Shown piece by piece: positions 1 to 5,426 of a DNA stretch of 6,848 bases (positions within the stretch are counted from its first letter, which is position 1; each line of letters opens with the position of its first letter). A program made the position numbers and the translations under genes. The notes beneath the pieces are model-generated. The model was given only the letters and a program-made list of their open reading frames with translations. It searched no databases and had not been told where the DNA came from. The DNA is from JBCCSZ01 sp039199225 (lineage in GTDB: Bacteria; Bacteroidota; Bacteroidia; Chitinophagales; Saprospiraceae), in contig JBCCSZ010000365.1 in NCBI GenBank assembly GCA_039199225.1, forward strand, positions 1 to 6,848, in the 5' to 3' direction.

Positions 1-2
1 CC

Positions 3-215
3 GACTTGGAAGGGCGCTATACTTTTACCCGAGACTTTGAGCCCAAAACAAAATTGCCAGTCGGTGAAGAAGTGTACATACTTGCGATCTCTATTCAAGA
101 CGAGCAGTTGCATCTGGGCAAAAAGAAGGCTGTTATTGCTGATGGGGTGAACGTTCAAATTCAGCTAGAGGCAGTGGAGGAGGAGGCGTTTCGGGAGGCG
201 CTTGAGGTTTTGTGA
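3..215 (+). CDS. C-terminal end of an unrecognised protein (5' end outside the window)
   Basis: The frame is open from the left edge and ends at a TGA at 213-215, giving about 70 residues; the true start is outside the window. The visible part reads as alternating charged and hydrophobic stretches (for example VGEEVYILAIS and NVQIQLEAVEEE), which suggests beta strands followed by an acidic C-terminal helix. There is no signal peptide, membrane segment or catalytic motif in what is visible. I do not recognise the family and assign no function. The stop codon falls inside the first unit of the short tandem repeat that follows, so the last residues may have been shaped by repeat expansion. Codon use resembles the neighbouring genes. 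That it is a real coding tail is fairly likely: the frame is clean and the composition protein-like. Confidence 0.6.
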   Translation, partial: DLEGRYTFTRDFEPKTKLPVGEEVYILAISIQDEQLHLGKKKAVIADGVNVQIQLEAVEEEAFREALEVL

Positions 216-286
216 ATTGGTGTTTTGTGATTTGTGATTTGGTGATCTGTGATTTAGTGTTTCGTGATCTGTGATTTGGTGATTTG
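212..286. repeat. Degenerate 7/8-bp tandem repeat, consensus (G)TGATTTG, about 10 units
   Basis: Reading from 212, the sequence divides into ten units of 8,8,7,7,8,7,8,7,7,8 bases, all variants of GTGATTTG or TGATTTG (for example GTGAATTG, GTGTTTTG, TGATTTG, GTGATCTG, GTGTTTCG). On the other strand this is CAAATCA(C). The array fills almost all of the gap between the stop of the leftmost gene and the end of the DUF2177 gene. It includes the stop codon of the former. It has no unit spacers and no long palindrome, so it is not a CRISPR. Its role is unknown; simple slippage-driven expansion is the plainest reading. Confidence 0.75.
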
Positions 287-302
287 TTAGCTGAATGAAT
301 TT

Positions 303-722
303 TTATTGGACGGCAGGAGAAAGCCATTGGACAATATAGTAGCCGGCGGTGGAAACGGTGAGGCAGAGGACGGCACCCCAACTGATGTCCATTAGGACGA
401 CTTTGACGGGCCAGTCGCGTAGGGTGGCTAGGTTGGTGAGGTCGTAGGTGGCATAGGTGATGAAGCCGAAGAAGGCACCGTAGGTTATGGCGTAGCTGAG
501 GGAGCCTTTGTCGACGGCAGGTAGGATGCAAAATACCATGATGCCGATGATGTAGAGGGCGTAGAAGATGGCGGCGGCTGTCCAGTTGACGGTAGGGCTG
601 AGGAGGTGGGCAAGGTTTTTCTGATAAAGGTCTTTGGCCAGCCAGCCAAGCCAAATCATATCGATGAGGAAGAAGACGAGGCTGATGAGTAGGTAGGCGA
701 TGAGTAGCTTGGCGATGGGCAT
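303..722 (-). CDS. DUF2177 family integral membrane protein
   Basis: This is a 139-residue, very hydrophobic protein with about four membrane helices (roughly residues 4-25, 46-68, 76-95 and 105-131). It fits the DUF2177 family of small bacterial membrane proteins by length and by signature residues. Those include an early Asp-x-x-Trp-Leu-Gly (D21-G26), an NWxAAxxFYxxY stretch at 46-57, and the hallmark YDLTNLATLRDWP at 93-105 in the third helix/loop. The family has no established biochemical role. I chose the ATG at 720-722 because the only in-frame start further upstream is a TTG that adds nine non-family residues. The gene follows lpdA on the same strand with a 121-bp gap holding an inverted repeat, so it may be read through from lpdA or have its own weak promoter. 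I see no functional link to lpdA. Confidence 0.85.
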   Translation of the reverse strand: MPIAKLLIAYLLISLVFFLIDMIWLGWLAKDLYQKNLAHLLSPTVNWTAAAIFYALYIIGIMVFCILPAVDKGSLSYAITYGAFFGFITYATYDLTNLATLRDWPVKVVLMDISWGAVLCLTVSTAGYYIVQWLSPAVQ

Positions 723-779
723 ACAGACTGGTTTTGCCTGTAACAACAATAAATGGGGGAGAAGGTTGTGGTGAAAAGG

Positions 780-830
780 CCCGTTGACCAGTGAGGTGGC
801 GATGAAAGGGCCTTCTCAGAGGTCAACGGG
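780..830 (-). other. 10-bp perfect inverted repeat after lpdA (possible weak terminator or attenuator)
   Basis: CCCGTTGACC at 780-789 is the exact reverse complement of GGTCAACGGG at 821-830, with a 31-base loop. Two further short pairings compete with it: AAGGCCC (775-781) with GGGCCTT (808-814), and GAGAAGG (759-765) with CCTTCTC (811-817). On the minus strand the element begins 14 bases after the lpdA stop and is followed by CCTTTTC, a poor T-tract. It could slow or end lpdA transcription, or regulate read-through into the DUF2177 gene. The long loop makes a classical terminator unlikely. Confidence 0.45.
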
Positions 831-843
831 AGAATGGTATTTT

Positions 844-2241
844 TTAGAGGTGGATGACTTCGCCGTAGGCTGCGGCTGTGGCCTCCATCACGGCCTCACT
901 CATGGTAGGGTGAGGGTGTACAGTTTTAATGATTTCATGGCCGGTTGTTTCCAACTTCCGAGCAGCAACGACCTCTGCAATCATCTCAGTTACGTTGGCA
1001 CCGATCATGTGTGCACCCAACCATTCGCCATATTTTGCATCGAATATGACTTTGACGAATCCATTCTTCACACCGCCTGCACTGGCCTTTCCAGAAGCCG
1101 AGAATGGGAATTTACCCACTTTGATGTCGTAGCCTGCTTCCTTGGCAGCTACCTCCGTATATCCCACGGATGCTACTTCGGGAACACAGTAGGTGCAGGA
1201 AGGAATGTTGTTGTATTCAATGGGTTCGGGGTTCATCCCTGCTATTTTCTCCGCGCAAATGATGCCTTCGGCTGTCGCGACGTGGGCCAACGCAGGGCCG
1301 GCTGTGACATCGCCGATGGCATAAATGCCTTCGACATTGGTGCGGTAGAAATCATCAACCTGGATCAAACCACGCTCGGTTTTGATGCCGAGGGCCTCCA
1401 AGCCAATGTTTTCCGTATTTGGACTGACACCAACCGCCGATAGAACGACATCACACTTGATCTCCTCTTCCTTACCATCTTTGCGGCTCTTGATCTTGAC
1501 CGTGCAGCCGCGCCCCTTTGTATCGACTGCTTCTACCGAGGTATTAGCCAGTATCTTGATGCCTGCCTTCTTGAAAATTTTGGTTAACTCCTTGGAAACA
1601 TCCGCATCTTCTCTCGGTAGCAATCCCTGCTCCAGAAATTCCACAATGGTGACCTCTGTACCGATGGTGCTGTAGAAATAGGCAAATTCACAGCCGATGG
1701 CGCCGGCACCTACGACAACCATTTTCTTAGGTTGCTTGTCCATAGACATGGCTCTCCGGTACTCGATGATCTTTTTATCGTCGATTGGGAGGTTGGGCAA
1801 TTCCCTGGCGCGGCCACCCGTAGCAATGATGATGTTCTTGGCATCGTAGGAAGTCGTTTTACCTTCGGCATCTGTGACCTCTACCTTTTTGCCACGAGCC
1901 ACCTTGCCTGTACCCATAATGACATCTATTTTATTTTTGCGCATCAGGAAATTGACCCCTTTGCTCATGCCATCGGCCACCTTGCGGCTGCGGCTGATCA
2001 TTGCACCAAAATCGGCTTTGGCCGATTTGACTTCTATTCCATAATCATTGGCATGGTTGATATAGTCGAATACCTGGGCGCTTTTCAGCAATGCCTTGGT
2101 TGGGATACAGCCCCAGTTGAGGCAGATACCTCCGATGGATTCTCTTTCCACAACGGCTACTTTCATCCCCAATTGAGAGGCTCTAATGGCGGCAGGATAA
2201 CCTCCCGGGCCACTTCCGATAACGATCAGATCGTATTTCAT
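844..2241 (-). CDS. lpdA: Dihydrolipoyl dehydrogenase (E3 of 2-oxoacid dehydrogenase complexes)
   Basis: This 465-residue, full-length flavoprotein reoxidises the dihydrolipoyl groups of pyruvate, 2-oxoglutarate and branched-chain 2-oxoacid dehydrogenase complexes (and the glycine cleavage system), passing electrons through FAD to NAD+ in the cytoplasm. In order: the FAD-binding GSGPGG at 9-14 with acidic E32 ending the second strand; the redox-active disulfide GICLNWGC with C40 and C45; a central ATGG at 140-143; the NAD-binding GAGAIG at 178-183 followed by E185; the second FAD motif YAIGDVT; and the C-terminal dimerisation domain with HPHPTMSE at 442-449, giving the catalytic base H444 and its partner E449. 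All key residues are present. The ATG at 2239-2241 puts the FAD motif at the usual distance from the start. No E1 or E2 gene is next to it, so it probably serves several complexes. A candidate promoter lies upstream at 2334-2365, overlapping the previous gene's terminator. Confidence 0.97.
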   Translation of the reverse strand: MKYDLIVIGSGPGGYPAAIRASQLGMKVAVVERESIGGICLNWGCIPTKALLKSAQVFDYINHANDYGIEVKSAKADFGAMISRSRKVADGMSKGVNFLMRKNKIDVIMGTGKVARGKKVEVTDAEGKTTSYDAKNIIIATGGRARELPNLPIDDKKIIEYRRAMSMDKQPKKMVVVGAGAIGCEFAYFYSTIGTEVTIVEFLEQGLLPREDADVSKELTKIFKKAGIKILANTSVEAVDTKGRGCTVKIKSRKDGKEEEIKCDVVLSAVGVSPNTENIGLEALGIKTERGLIQVDDFYRTNVEGIYAIGDVTAGPALAHVATAEGIICAEKIAGMNPEPIEYNNIPSCTYCVPEVASVGYTEVAAKEAGYDIKVGKFPFSASGKASAGGVKNGFVKVIFDAKYGEWLGAHMIGANVTEMIAEVVAARKLETTGHEIIKTVHPHPTMSEAVMEATAAAYGEVIHL

Positions 2242-2333
2242 ATGATGTATTTTTTTGGATGTTTTTCAAAAGTAAAACTCCTAGCAGGCCATTAGGTTCT
2301 GTTCTACGAAAGATGGGCCTACCAAAACCGCCG

Positions 2334-2365
2334 CAAATATAAGGCAAGGGTCCAGAAAGAGCAAA
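2334..2365 (-). promoter_or_regulatory. Candidate lpdA promoter, TTTG-N20-TATATTTG
   Basis: On the minus strand, TTTG (2362-2365) is followed after exactly 20 bases by TATATTTG (2334-2341), which matches the Bacteroidota -33/-7 pattern TTTG and TAnnTTTG. A start of transcription would fall near 2327, giving a leader of about 85 bases. The TTTG is the end of the T-tract of the terminator for the upstream gene pair. A second -7-like octamer, TACTTTTG at 2267-2274, lies nearer the lpdA start but has no TTTG at the right distance. Confidence 0.55.
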
Positions 2366-2399
2366 AAAATAACCCCGCGACAGTTGTTGAGGCGGGGTT
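2363..2399 (-). terminator. Intrinsic terminator of the coiled-coil/OmpA-like gene pair
   Basis: Read on the minus strand, an AACCCCGC/GCGGGGTT stem (2392-2399 with 2371-2378; 8 bp, six of them G-C) with a 13-base loop is followed directly by ATTTTTTT (2363-2370). This is a textbook Rho-independent terminator. It starts 22 bases after the stop codon of the 2422-2937 gene, so it belongs to that transcript. Confidence 0.85.
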
Positions 2400-2421
2400 G
2401 GAAACATTACTGATACTACTT

Positions 2422-2937
2422 CTACTTAAATTTTTCCGAAGCATCGTCGCCCATCTCTGTACCGTGGGGGTTGATGCTGGTCTTATCTTTTAGCGTATTG
2501 AGCTCACTGTTCAATACGACAATCGTTTTCTTGAGGCGATCGAGCACTTCTTCCATTTCTTCCTTCTCTTGCTGCCATTGGACCTCGAATTTGTTTTCGC
2601 CAGGCTGTGTTTCTGACTTGAGCTGATGAAATTCTCGGATGATGAATGCCTTTTCGCGTTCCAGCTGGCTGATTTTTTGCACCAAGGCTTCGCGTTCCTC
2701 CTTGCGCTTGACTGCAATATCTTCCATGAGGTGGCGTTCATCCCGCATGCCTTGCAAGTGGTGAATCAGTTCGGTATTCTGCTGTTTCAGATCGTTGCAT
2801 TCCTCCATCAGTTGCTGCCGATGGATGTTGATTTCTTCCCGGCGACCCACAATCATGGCCCTGGCCAGCAAAAAACCAAGCAGGGCGGCTCCTGTCAGGA
2901 GGATCAATAAAGGTAAAACGCTCGTCCAGTTCATCAT
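2422..2937 (-). CDS. Single-pass membrane protein with long coiled coil, function unknown
   Basis: This 171-residue protein has one N-terminal membrane helix (about residues 6-29, ending in an Arg-containing, positively charged stretch ARAMIVGRREE). A highly charged, Glu/Lys/Gln-rich helical region follows from about 32 to 145, with heptad-like spacing of Leu, Ile and Met, then a short polar tail (about 150-171). The topology suggests a short or absent N-terminal tail outside and a coiled coil in the cytoplasm. No enzyme motif is visible and I do not recognise a named family. Its ATG overlaps the TGA of the preceding OmpA-like gene by 4 bp (ATGA), so the two are probably translationally coupled and act together. 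A second ATG immediately follows the first, so the start could be one codon later. The transcript ends at the strong terminator just downstream. A scaffold or envelope-tethering role is only a guess. Confidence 0.8.
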   Translation of the reverse strand: MMNWTSVLPLLILLTGAALLGFLLARAMIVGRREEINIHRQQLMEECNDLKQQNTELIHHLQGMRDERHLMEDIAVKRKEEREALVQKISQLEREKAFIIREFHQLKSETQPGENKFEVQWQQEKEEMEEVLDRLKKTIVVLNSELNTLKDKTSINPHGTEMGDDASEKFK

Positions 2938-3800
2938 TCTCGATTTAATACCCTTACTTCTACCCGGCGAATGGCATCGCCCGGAGTCGATTGGCTTTGG
3001 CGGTTGGAAGCTTCCTGTTCGTATTGAAGAACAATTCTTTTGGCATCGAATCCTTGCTGCAAGAAAAGTTGCTGTACGGACTCGGTTCTCCTAACGGTCG
3101 AGGGCTGGTCCTTTTTTGATCTTCGGAAACCTGAAATCCAGATCATAGCACCAGAATGCTCCTGTAATAGTTGCTCAACTGTTTTCAGGTACGTTTGTAG
3201 TTGAGGCGTCAATTCCAAATCGGTGGACTCAGAGCGGAATTGAAGATTCAACGGTCGCATCAAATCTGTCCATTTGGCAGTTGGTTTGGATGGCTCGACA
3301 ATCGACTCGGACTTTGTCAGTTCAAATTGTACGGCATTGAGCAATTGGTTGTCCCTTTGGAGCAACTGCGACACGCGCTGGCCGCCGATCTCAATGTCGC
3401 TCGGTTTGGCACCTAGTCGGACCATAAATCGCTTTACAAAAGCGGCCCTAGCCAATCCGAGATTATCGAAACTACCCTTGTATTCCTCCGTGTCAAGGTA
3501 CAGCCCCCTTAAGAATAAAACCTGATTTACTTCTTTCAGTTGATCGATCAATTGTCGAATCAACTTGTGGGTATGTGTACTCACCTGAAGCTCTGGATCA
3601 GAAAAGTTGAAAGCCAGTGCTTCAATGGCGTCAGTTTCAAAACTACTGTGAGAAATAGAAAGATGGGAAAGCTCAGACGATTCACCCTCGGCAGGTGAAG
3701 AAGCTTGAACAGAGATGAATTGCTGACTGTACCACCAGCTACCTCCTATGATCCAGATGAGAAGCGCGAGCAAAGCCAGCGGTACCATCATTTTTCTCAT
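2934..3800 (-). CDS. Membrane-anchored protein with two divergent OmpA-like domains
   Basis: This 288-residue protein begins with MRK and a hydrophobic helix (about 5-24, rich in Leu/Ala/Trp) with no clear signal-peptidase site, so it is probably an N-terminal anchor facing the periplasm. Two regions then resemble the OmpA C-terminal peptidoglycan-binding fold. The first is about 58-162: LRGLYLD with D103, then N113-L-G-L-A-R118-A, similar to the NxxLSxxRA helix. The second is about 185-286: IWISGFRRS, then TVRRTESVQQLFLQQGFDAKRI, ending RRVEVRVL. In OmpA, an Asp and an Arg hold the diaminopimelate of peptidoglycan. The first domain keeps both at plausible positions; the second keeps the Arg-rich helix but lacks an obvious Asp. 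It is the first gene of a two-gene unit with the coiled-coil membrane protein. A candidate promoter lies at 3881-3912. The fold assignment rests on pattern matching by eye, and function beyond envelope or cell-wall association is unknown. Confidence 0.72.
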   Translation of the reverse strand: MRKMMVPLALLALLIWIIGGSWWYSQQFISVQASSPAEGESSELSHLSISHSSFETDAIEALAFNFSDPELQVSTHTHKLIRQLIDQLKEVNQVLFLRGLYLDTEEYKGSFDNLGLARAAFVKRFMVRLGAKPSDIEIGGQRVSQLLQRDNQLLNAVQFELTKSESIVEPSKPTAKWTDLMRPLNLQFRSESTDLELTPQLQTYLKTVEQLLQEHSGAMIWISGFRRSKKDQPSTVRRTESVQQLFLQQGFDAKRIVLQYEQEASNRQSQSTPGDAIRRVEVRVLNRE

Positions 3801-3880
3801 AGTAGTTTATCCGATTTTACCTTGTCAGAGGTTCGGGGTTGTTCTCGACAGCTCATCTGGCAAGTAGCTTATGGTTCAAT

Positions 3881-3912
3881 CAAAGATAGGTAATAGACTT
3901 AAGGCAAACAAA
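3881..3912 (-). promoter_or_regulatory. Candidate promoter of the OmpA-like/coiled-coil pair, TTTG-N20-TATCTTTG
   Basis: On the minus strand, TTTG (3909-3912) is separated by 20 bases from TATCTTTG (3881-3888), a full match to the Bacteroidota -33/-7 pattern with the expected spacing. Transcription would begin near 3874, leaving a leader of about 74 bases before the ATG at 3800. The rest of the 225-bp gap (3801-4025) holds a 6-bp stem, CTTCAA/TTGAAG (3983-3988 with 3997-4002), but no T-tract. I see no gene in it that I would support. Confidence 0.6.
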
Positions 3913-4025
3913 TAATGTTTCTCCTAAATGACAGATATTTTTATTTATCAATAATGCGCACACGAGCTGGAAATCCGTCGATCTTCAAGCTTGGTTTTGA
4001 AGGCTACCAATGGATTGATTTTTCC

Positions 4026-4559
4026 TTAGCGAGTAGATAACTCCAAGAGAATCATTGTGTTATTGTCACTTAAGATTCGGTCTACCTTTGCAAAAACGCC
4101 CGGTTCGAGTTCGAAGGCTTCCCCGATGTCCATCTGTTGCTGCTGTTGCCGAATCATGTTGCTCCACATCAAAAAAGGCTTTTGTTTTTCGGATAGGTTG
4201 CCCATGTAATTCAGCAAGCCAATGGCCTGTTCAATCCAAAACTGTGGCTCGTCCTGTTGGTGTTTGATCGGGAAGGAAAAGCGGAATTCTTGCTTGATGT
4301 TGTCACAGCCAGATTGGAAGAGTTCCAGCTCCATACCACTTTCAAAAAATACTTTTTCGTAGCCTGTATTTTCGCGAAGTTCGAACTGGTGCTGTTTGAC
4401 AGCTGACAGCGAATCGGAGAAAATCGCAACGGGTTTGGCATAGCGACATTTGGCAAATGGATCAGACGATCCACCAGAGCCACAGGCAGCCAGTAGTAGT
4501 AGGAAAATGGGAACTGCTAAGAAATAACCAACAGCTGTGGTGAAGTTTTTTAAGAACAT
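4026..4559 (-). CDS. Putative lipoprotein, function unknown
   Basis: This 177-residue protein has a lipoprotein signal peptide: MFLKN, a hydrophobic core (about residues 8-23), then the lipobox LLAAC with the lipidated Cys at residue 26, followed by a Gly/Ser linker GSGGSS. The mature part has two more cysteines (C38, C85) that could form a disulfide. It also has a run of five Gln in a helical stretch and a C-terminal segment that looks like a small beta domain (VFAKVDRILSDNNTMILLEL). It has no motif I can name. I chose the ATG at 4557-4559 because it gives a normal signal peptide; the longer frame begins with TTG at 4601 and would overlap the promoter. There is no Asp/Glu-rich surface-export signal after the Cys, so retention in the periplasm-facing membrane leaflet is likelier, though uncertain. 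It is divergent from folE across 64 bp. Confidence 0.8.
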   Translation of the reverse strand: MFLKNFTTAVGYFLAVPIFLLLLAACGSGGSSDPFAKCRYAKPVAIFSDSLSAVKQHQFELRENTGYEKVFFESGMELELFQSGCDNIKQEFRFSFPIKHQQDEPQFWIEQAIGLLNYMGNLSEKQKPFLMWSNMIRQQQQQMDIGEAFELEPGVFAKVDRILSDNNTMILLELSTR

Positions 4560-4586
4560 TGATGATGTATTGTTGTTACAGTGGTG

Positions 4587-4618
4587 CAAAGATAAATTCA
4601 AATATTTTAAACTTCATA
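4587..4618 (-). promoter_or_regulatory. Candidate promoter of the lipoprotein gene, TATG-N20-TATCTTTG
   Basis: TATCTTTG on the minus strand (4587-4594) is a full match to the Bacteroidota -7 box and identical to the one before the OmpA-like gene. Twenty bases upstream is TATG (4615-4618), one mismatch from the -33 TTTG. The predicted transcript start near 4580 gives a leader of about 20 bases, which supports the ATG at 4559 and argues against the TTG at 4601. The box sits in the 64-bp gap shared with divergent folE. I found no equally good promoter for folE. Confidence 0.55.
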
Positions 4619-4623
4619 AGAAC

Positions 4624-5307
4624 ATGAAATTGTCTGACAATAACGAACTGAATTCTGTGAATAGTTTCACTGAAGACAATTCGTCCGATCTTCCAATGAG
4701 CAACGGAAGCCCCATCAGGGATGATTCTTTTGAATTGACGGAGGAGGCAAAGATAGATCGGATTGAAAAGCACTTCAGAGGAATTATGGACACACTCGGT
4801 CTGGATTTGAAGGACGATAGGCTTATGGAGACACCCCGTCGGCTTGCTAAGATGTATGTCAAGGAAATCTTCAAAGGTTTGAATCCGGACAATAAGCCAG
4901 CTGCTACACTGTTTGACAATGAATATAAACATTGCCAGATGTTGGTGGAGCGCAATATTGAGGTGCAATCGACTTGCGAACACCACTTTCAGCCCATTGT
5001 CGGAAGAGTCCATTTGGCCTACATTCCAAACGGGAAGGTCATTGGCTTGTCCAAGCTCAACCGAATTGTTGCCTACTACGCAAGTCGTCCGCAAGTTCAG
5101 GAGCGCCTAACCAGGCAAATTGCCGATGAGCTGTGTCGCGTTCTAAATACGGAAGACATTGCCGTCTATGTCGAGGCACGCCACATGTCCATGGAGACCA
5201 GAGGCGGCAAACACCAAGGCGCGGAAACAGTGACGACTGAGTACAGAGGAAAATTTTTGAATGAAAATGTTCGCCACGAATTTCTTTCTACTGCTCTGAA
5301 CAGATAA
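4624..5307 (+). CDS. folE: GTP cyclohydrolase I (type IA) with Cys-to-Ser at a zinc-ligand position
   Basis: This 227-residue protein converts GTP to 7,8-dihydroneopterin triphosphate, the first step of tetrahydrofolate/pterin synthesis, as a cytosolic homo-oligomer. A polar N-terminal extension (1-31) precedes the conserved core. The core contains DRLMETPRRLAKMYVKEIFKGL; the zinc site STCEHHFQP with C118 and H121 (equivalent to E. coli C110 and H113); GKVIGLSKLNRIV; RPQVQERLTRQIA; and EARHMSMETRGG with H187 and R193. The normal third zinc ligand, Cys in the HxC motif (E. coli C181), is Ser189 here (codon TCC at 5188-5190). The -8 register offset is the same at all aligned landmarks, so the substitution is not an alignment slip. 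The ATG at 4624 was preferred over GTG at 4537, which would run through the divergent lipoprotein gene. A further ATG at 4696 would give a shorter 203-residue form that still keeps the core. The gene stands alone; no other folate gene is adjacent. Confidence 0.93.
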   Translation: MKLSDNNELNSVNSFTEDNSSDLPMSNGSPIRDDSFELTEEAKIDRIEKHFRGIMDTLGLDLKDDRLMETPRRLAKMYVKEIFKGLNPDNKPAATLFDNEYKHCQMLVERNIEVQSTCEHHFQPIVGRVHLAYIPNGKVIGLSKLNRIVAYYASRPQVQERLTRQIADELCRVLNTEDIAVYVEARHMSMETRGGKHQGAETVTTEYRGKFLNENVRHEFLSTALNR

Positions 5308-5373
5308 GTGAAATGGTGAATGACGACATCCTAAATTTTTCAGAAACGCCGTAAGTATTAGGAGGCCACTCGC

Positions 5374-5394
5374 AAAAATGAATTGTGCATTTTT
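5374..5394. terminator. Weak A/T hairpin between convergent genes, possible bidirectional terminator
   Basis: AAAAATG (5374-5380) and CATTTTT (5388-5394) form a 7-bp stem with a 7-base loop, in the 119-bp gap between the converging folE and the methyltransferase-like gene. The stem's own A and T runs provide a T-tract on either strand, as in many bidirectional terminators. Only one G-C pair is present, so the structure is weak. Nothing else in the gap looks like a terminator. Confidence 0.35.
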
Positions 5395-5426
5395 ACTGTA
5401 GTTGGAGGCGAATAAAAATAATCAAC

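Noticed and set aside
212..286. Tandem repeat considered as a CRISPR array
   Set aside because: The units are contiguous, only 7-8 bases long and have no spacers; there are no cas genes.
133..654. Minus-strand frame with a repetitive SQITKSQITK-like segment, overlapping the DUF2177 gene
   Set aside because: The repetitive peptide is simply the translated 7/8-bp DNA repeat, and the rest is an out-of-frame His/Arg/Pro-rich shadow of the DUF2177 gene.
784..1443. Long plus-strand open frame opposite lpdA (219 codons)
   Set aside because: It lies wholly or mainly antisense to a full-length, motif-complete Lpd. Its translation is rich in Cys, His and Gly with no family pattern, which is typical of an antisense shadow.
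1732..2295. Second long plus-strand frame opposite the 5' part of lpdA (187 codons)
   Set aside because: It is antisense to the FAD-binding region of Lpd; no motif or plausible start context is visible.
3971..4016. CTTCAA/TTGAAG stem with outer AATCC/GGATT pairing downstream of the lipoprotein gene as a terminator
   Set aside because: The stems are short and interrupted by unpaired bases, and no T-tract follows on the minus strand.
3915..4040. Plus-strand 41-codon frame from ATG 3915 to TAA 4038-4040
   Set aside because: The peptide looks ordinary, but there is no good promoter or family resemblance, and the frame overlaps the 3' end of the lipoprotein gene on the other strand. Evidence is too thin to call a gene.
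4567..4610. A folE promoter (TTG near 4573 with TAAATTCA or TATTTTAA)
   Set aside because: The -7 candidates have two or more mismatches, or the spacing is 17 or 27 bases rather than about 20, so no call is justified.
4576..5094. Minus-strand frame opposite folE (172 codons)
   Set aside because: It is antisense to the well-supported FolE, with composition typical of a shadow frame.
5361..5409. GGAGGC direct repeats and an imperfect GTAGTTG/CAAcCTAC pairing downstream of folE as possible attachment site or terminator
   Set aside because: They are only six or seven bases with a bulge, within what chance allows in this length, and there is no integrase or tRNA nearby.
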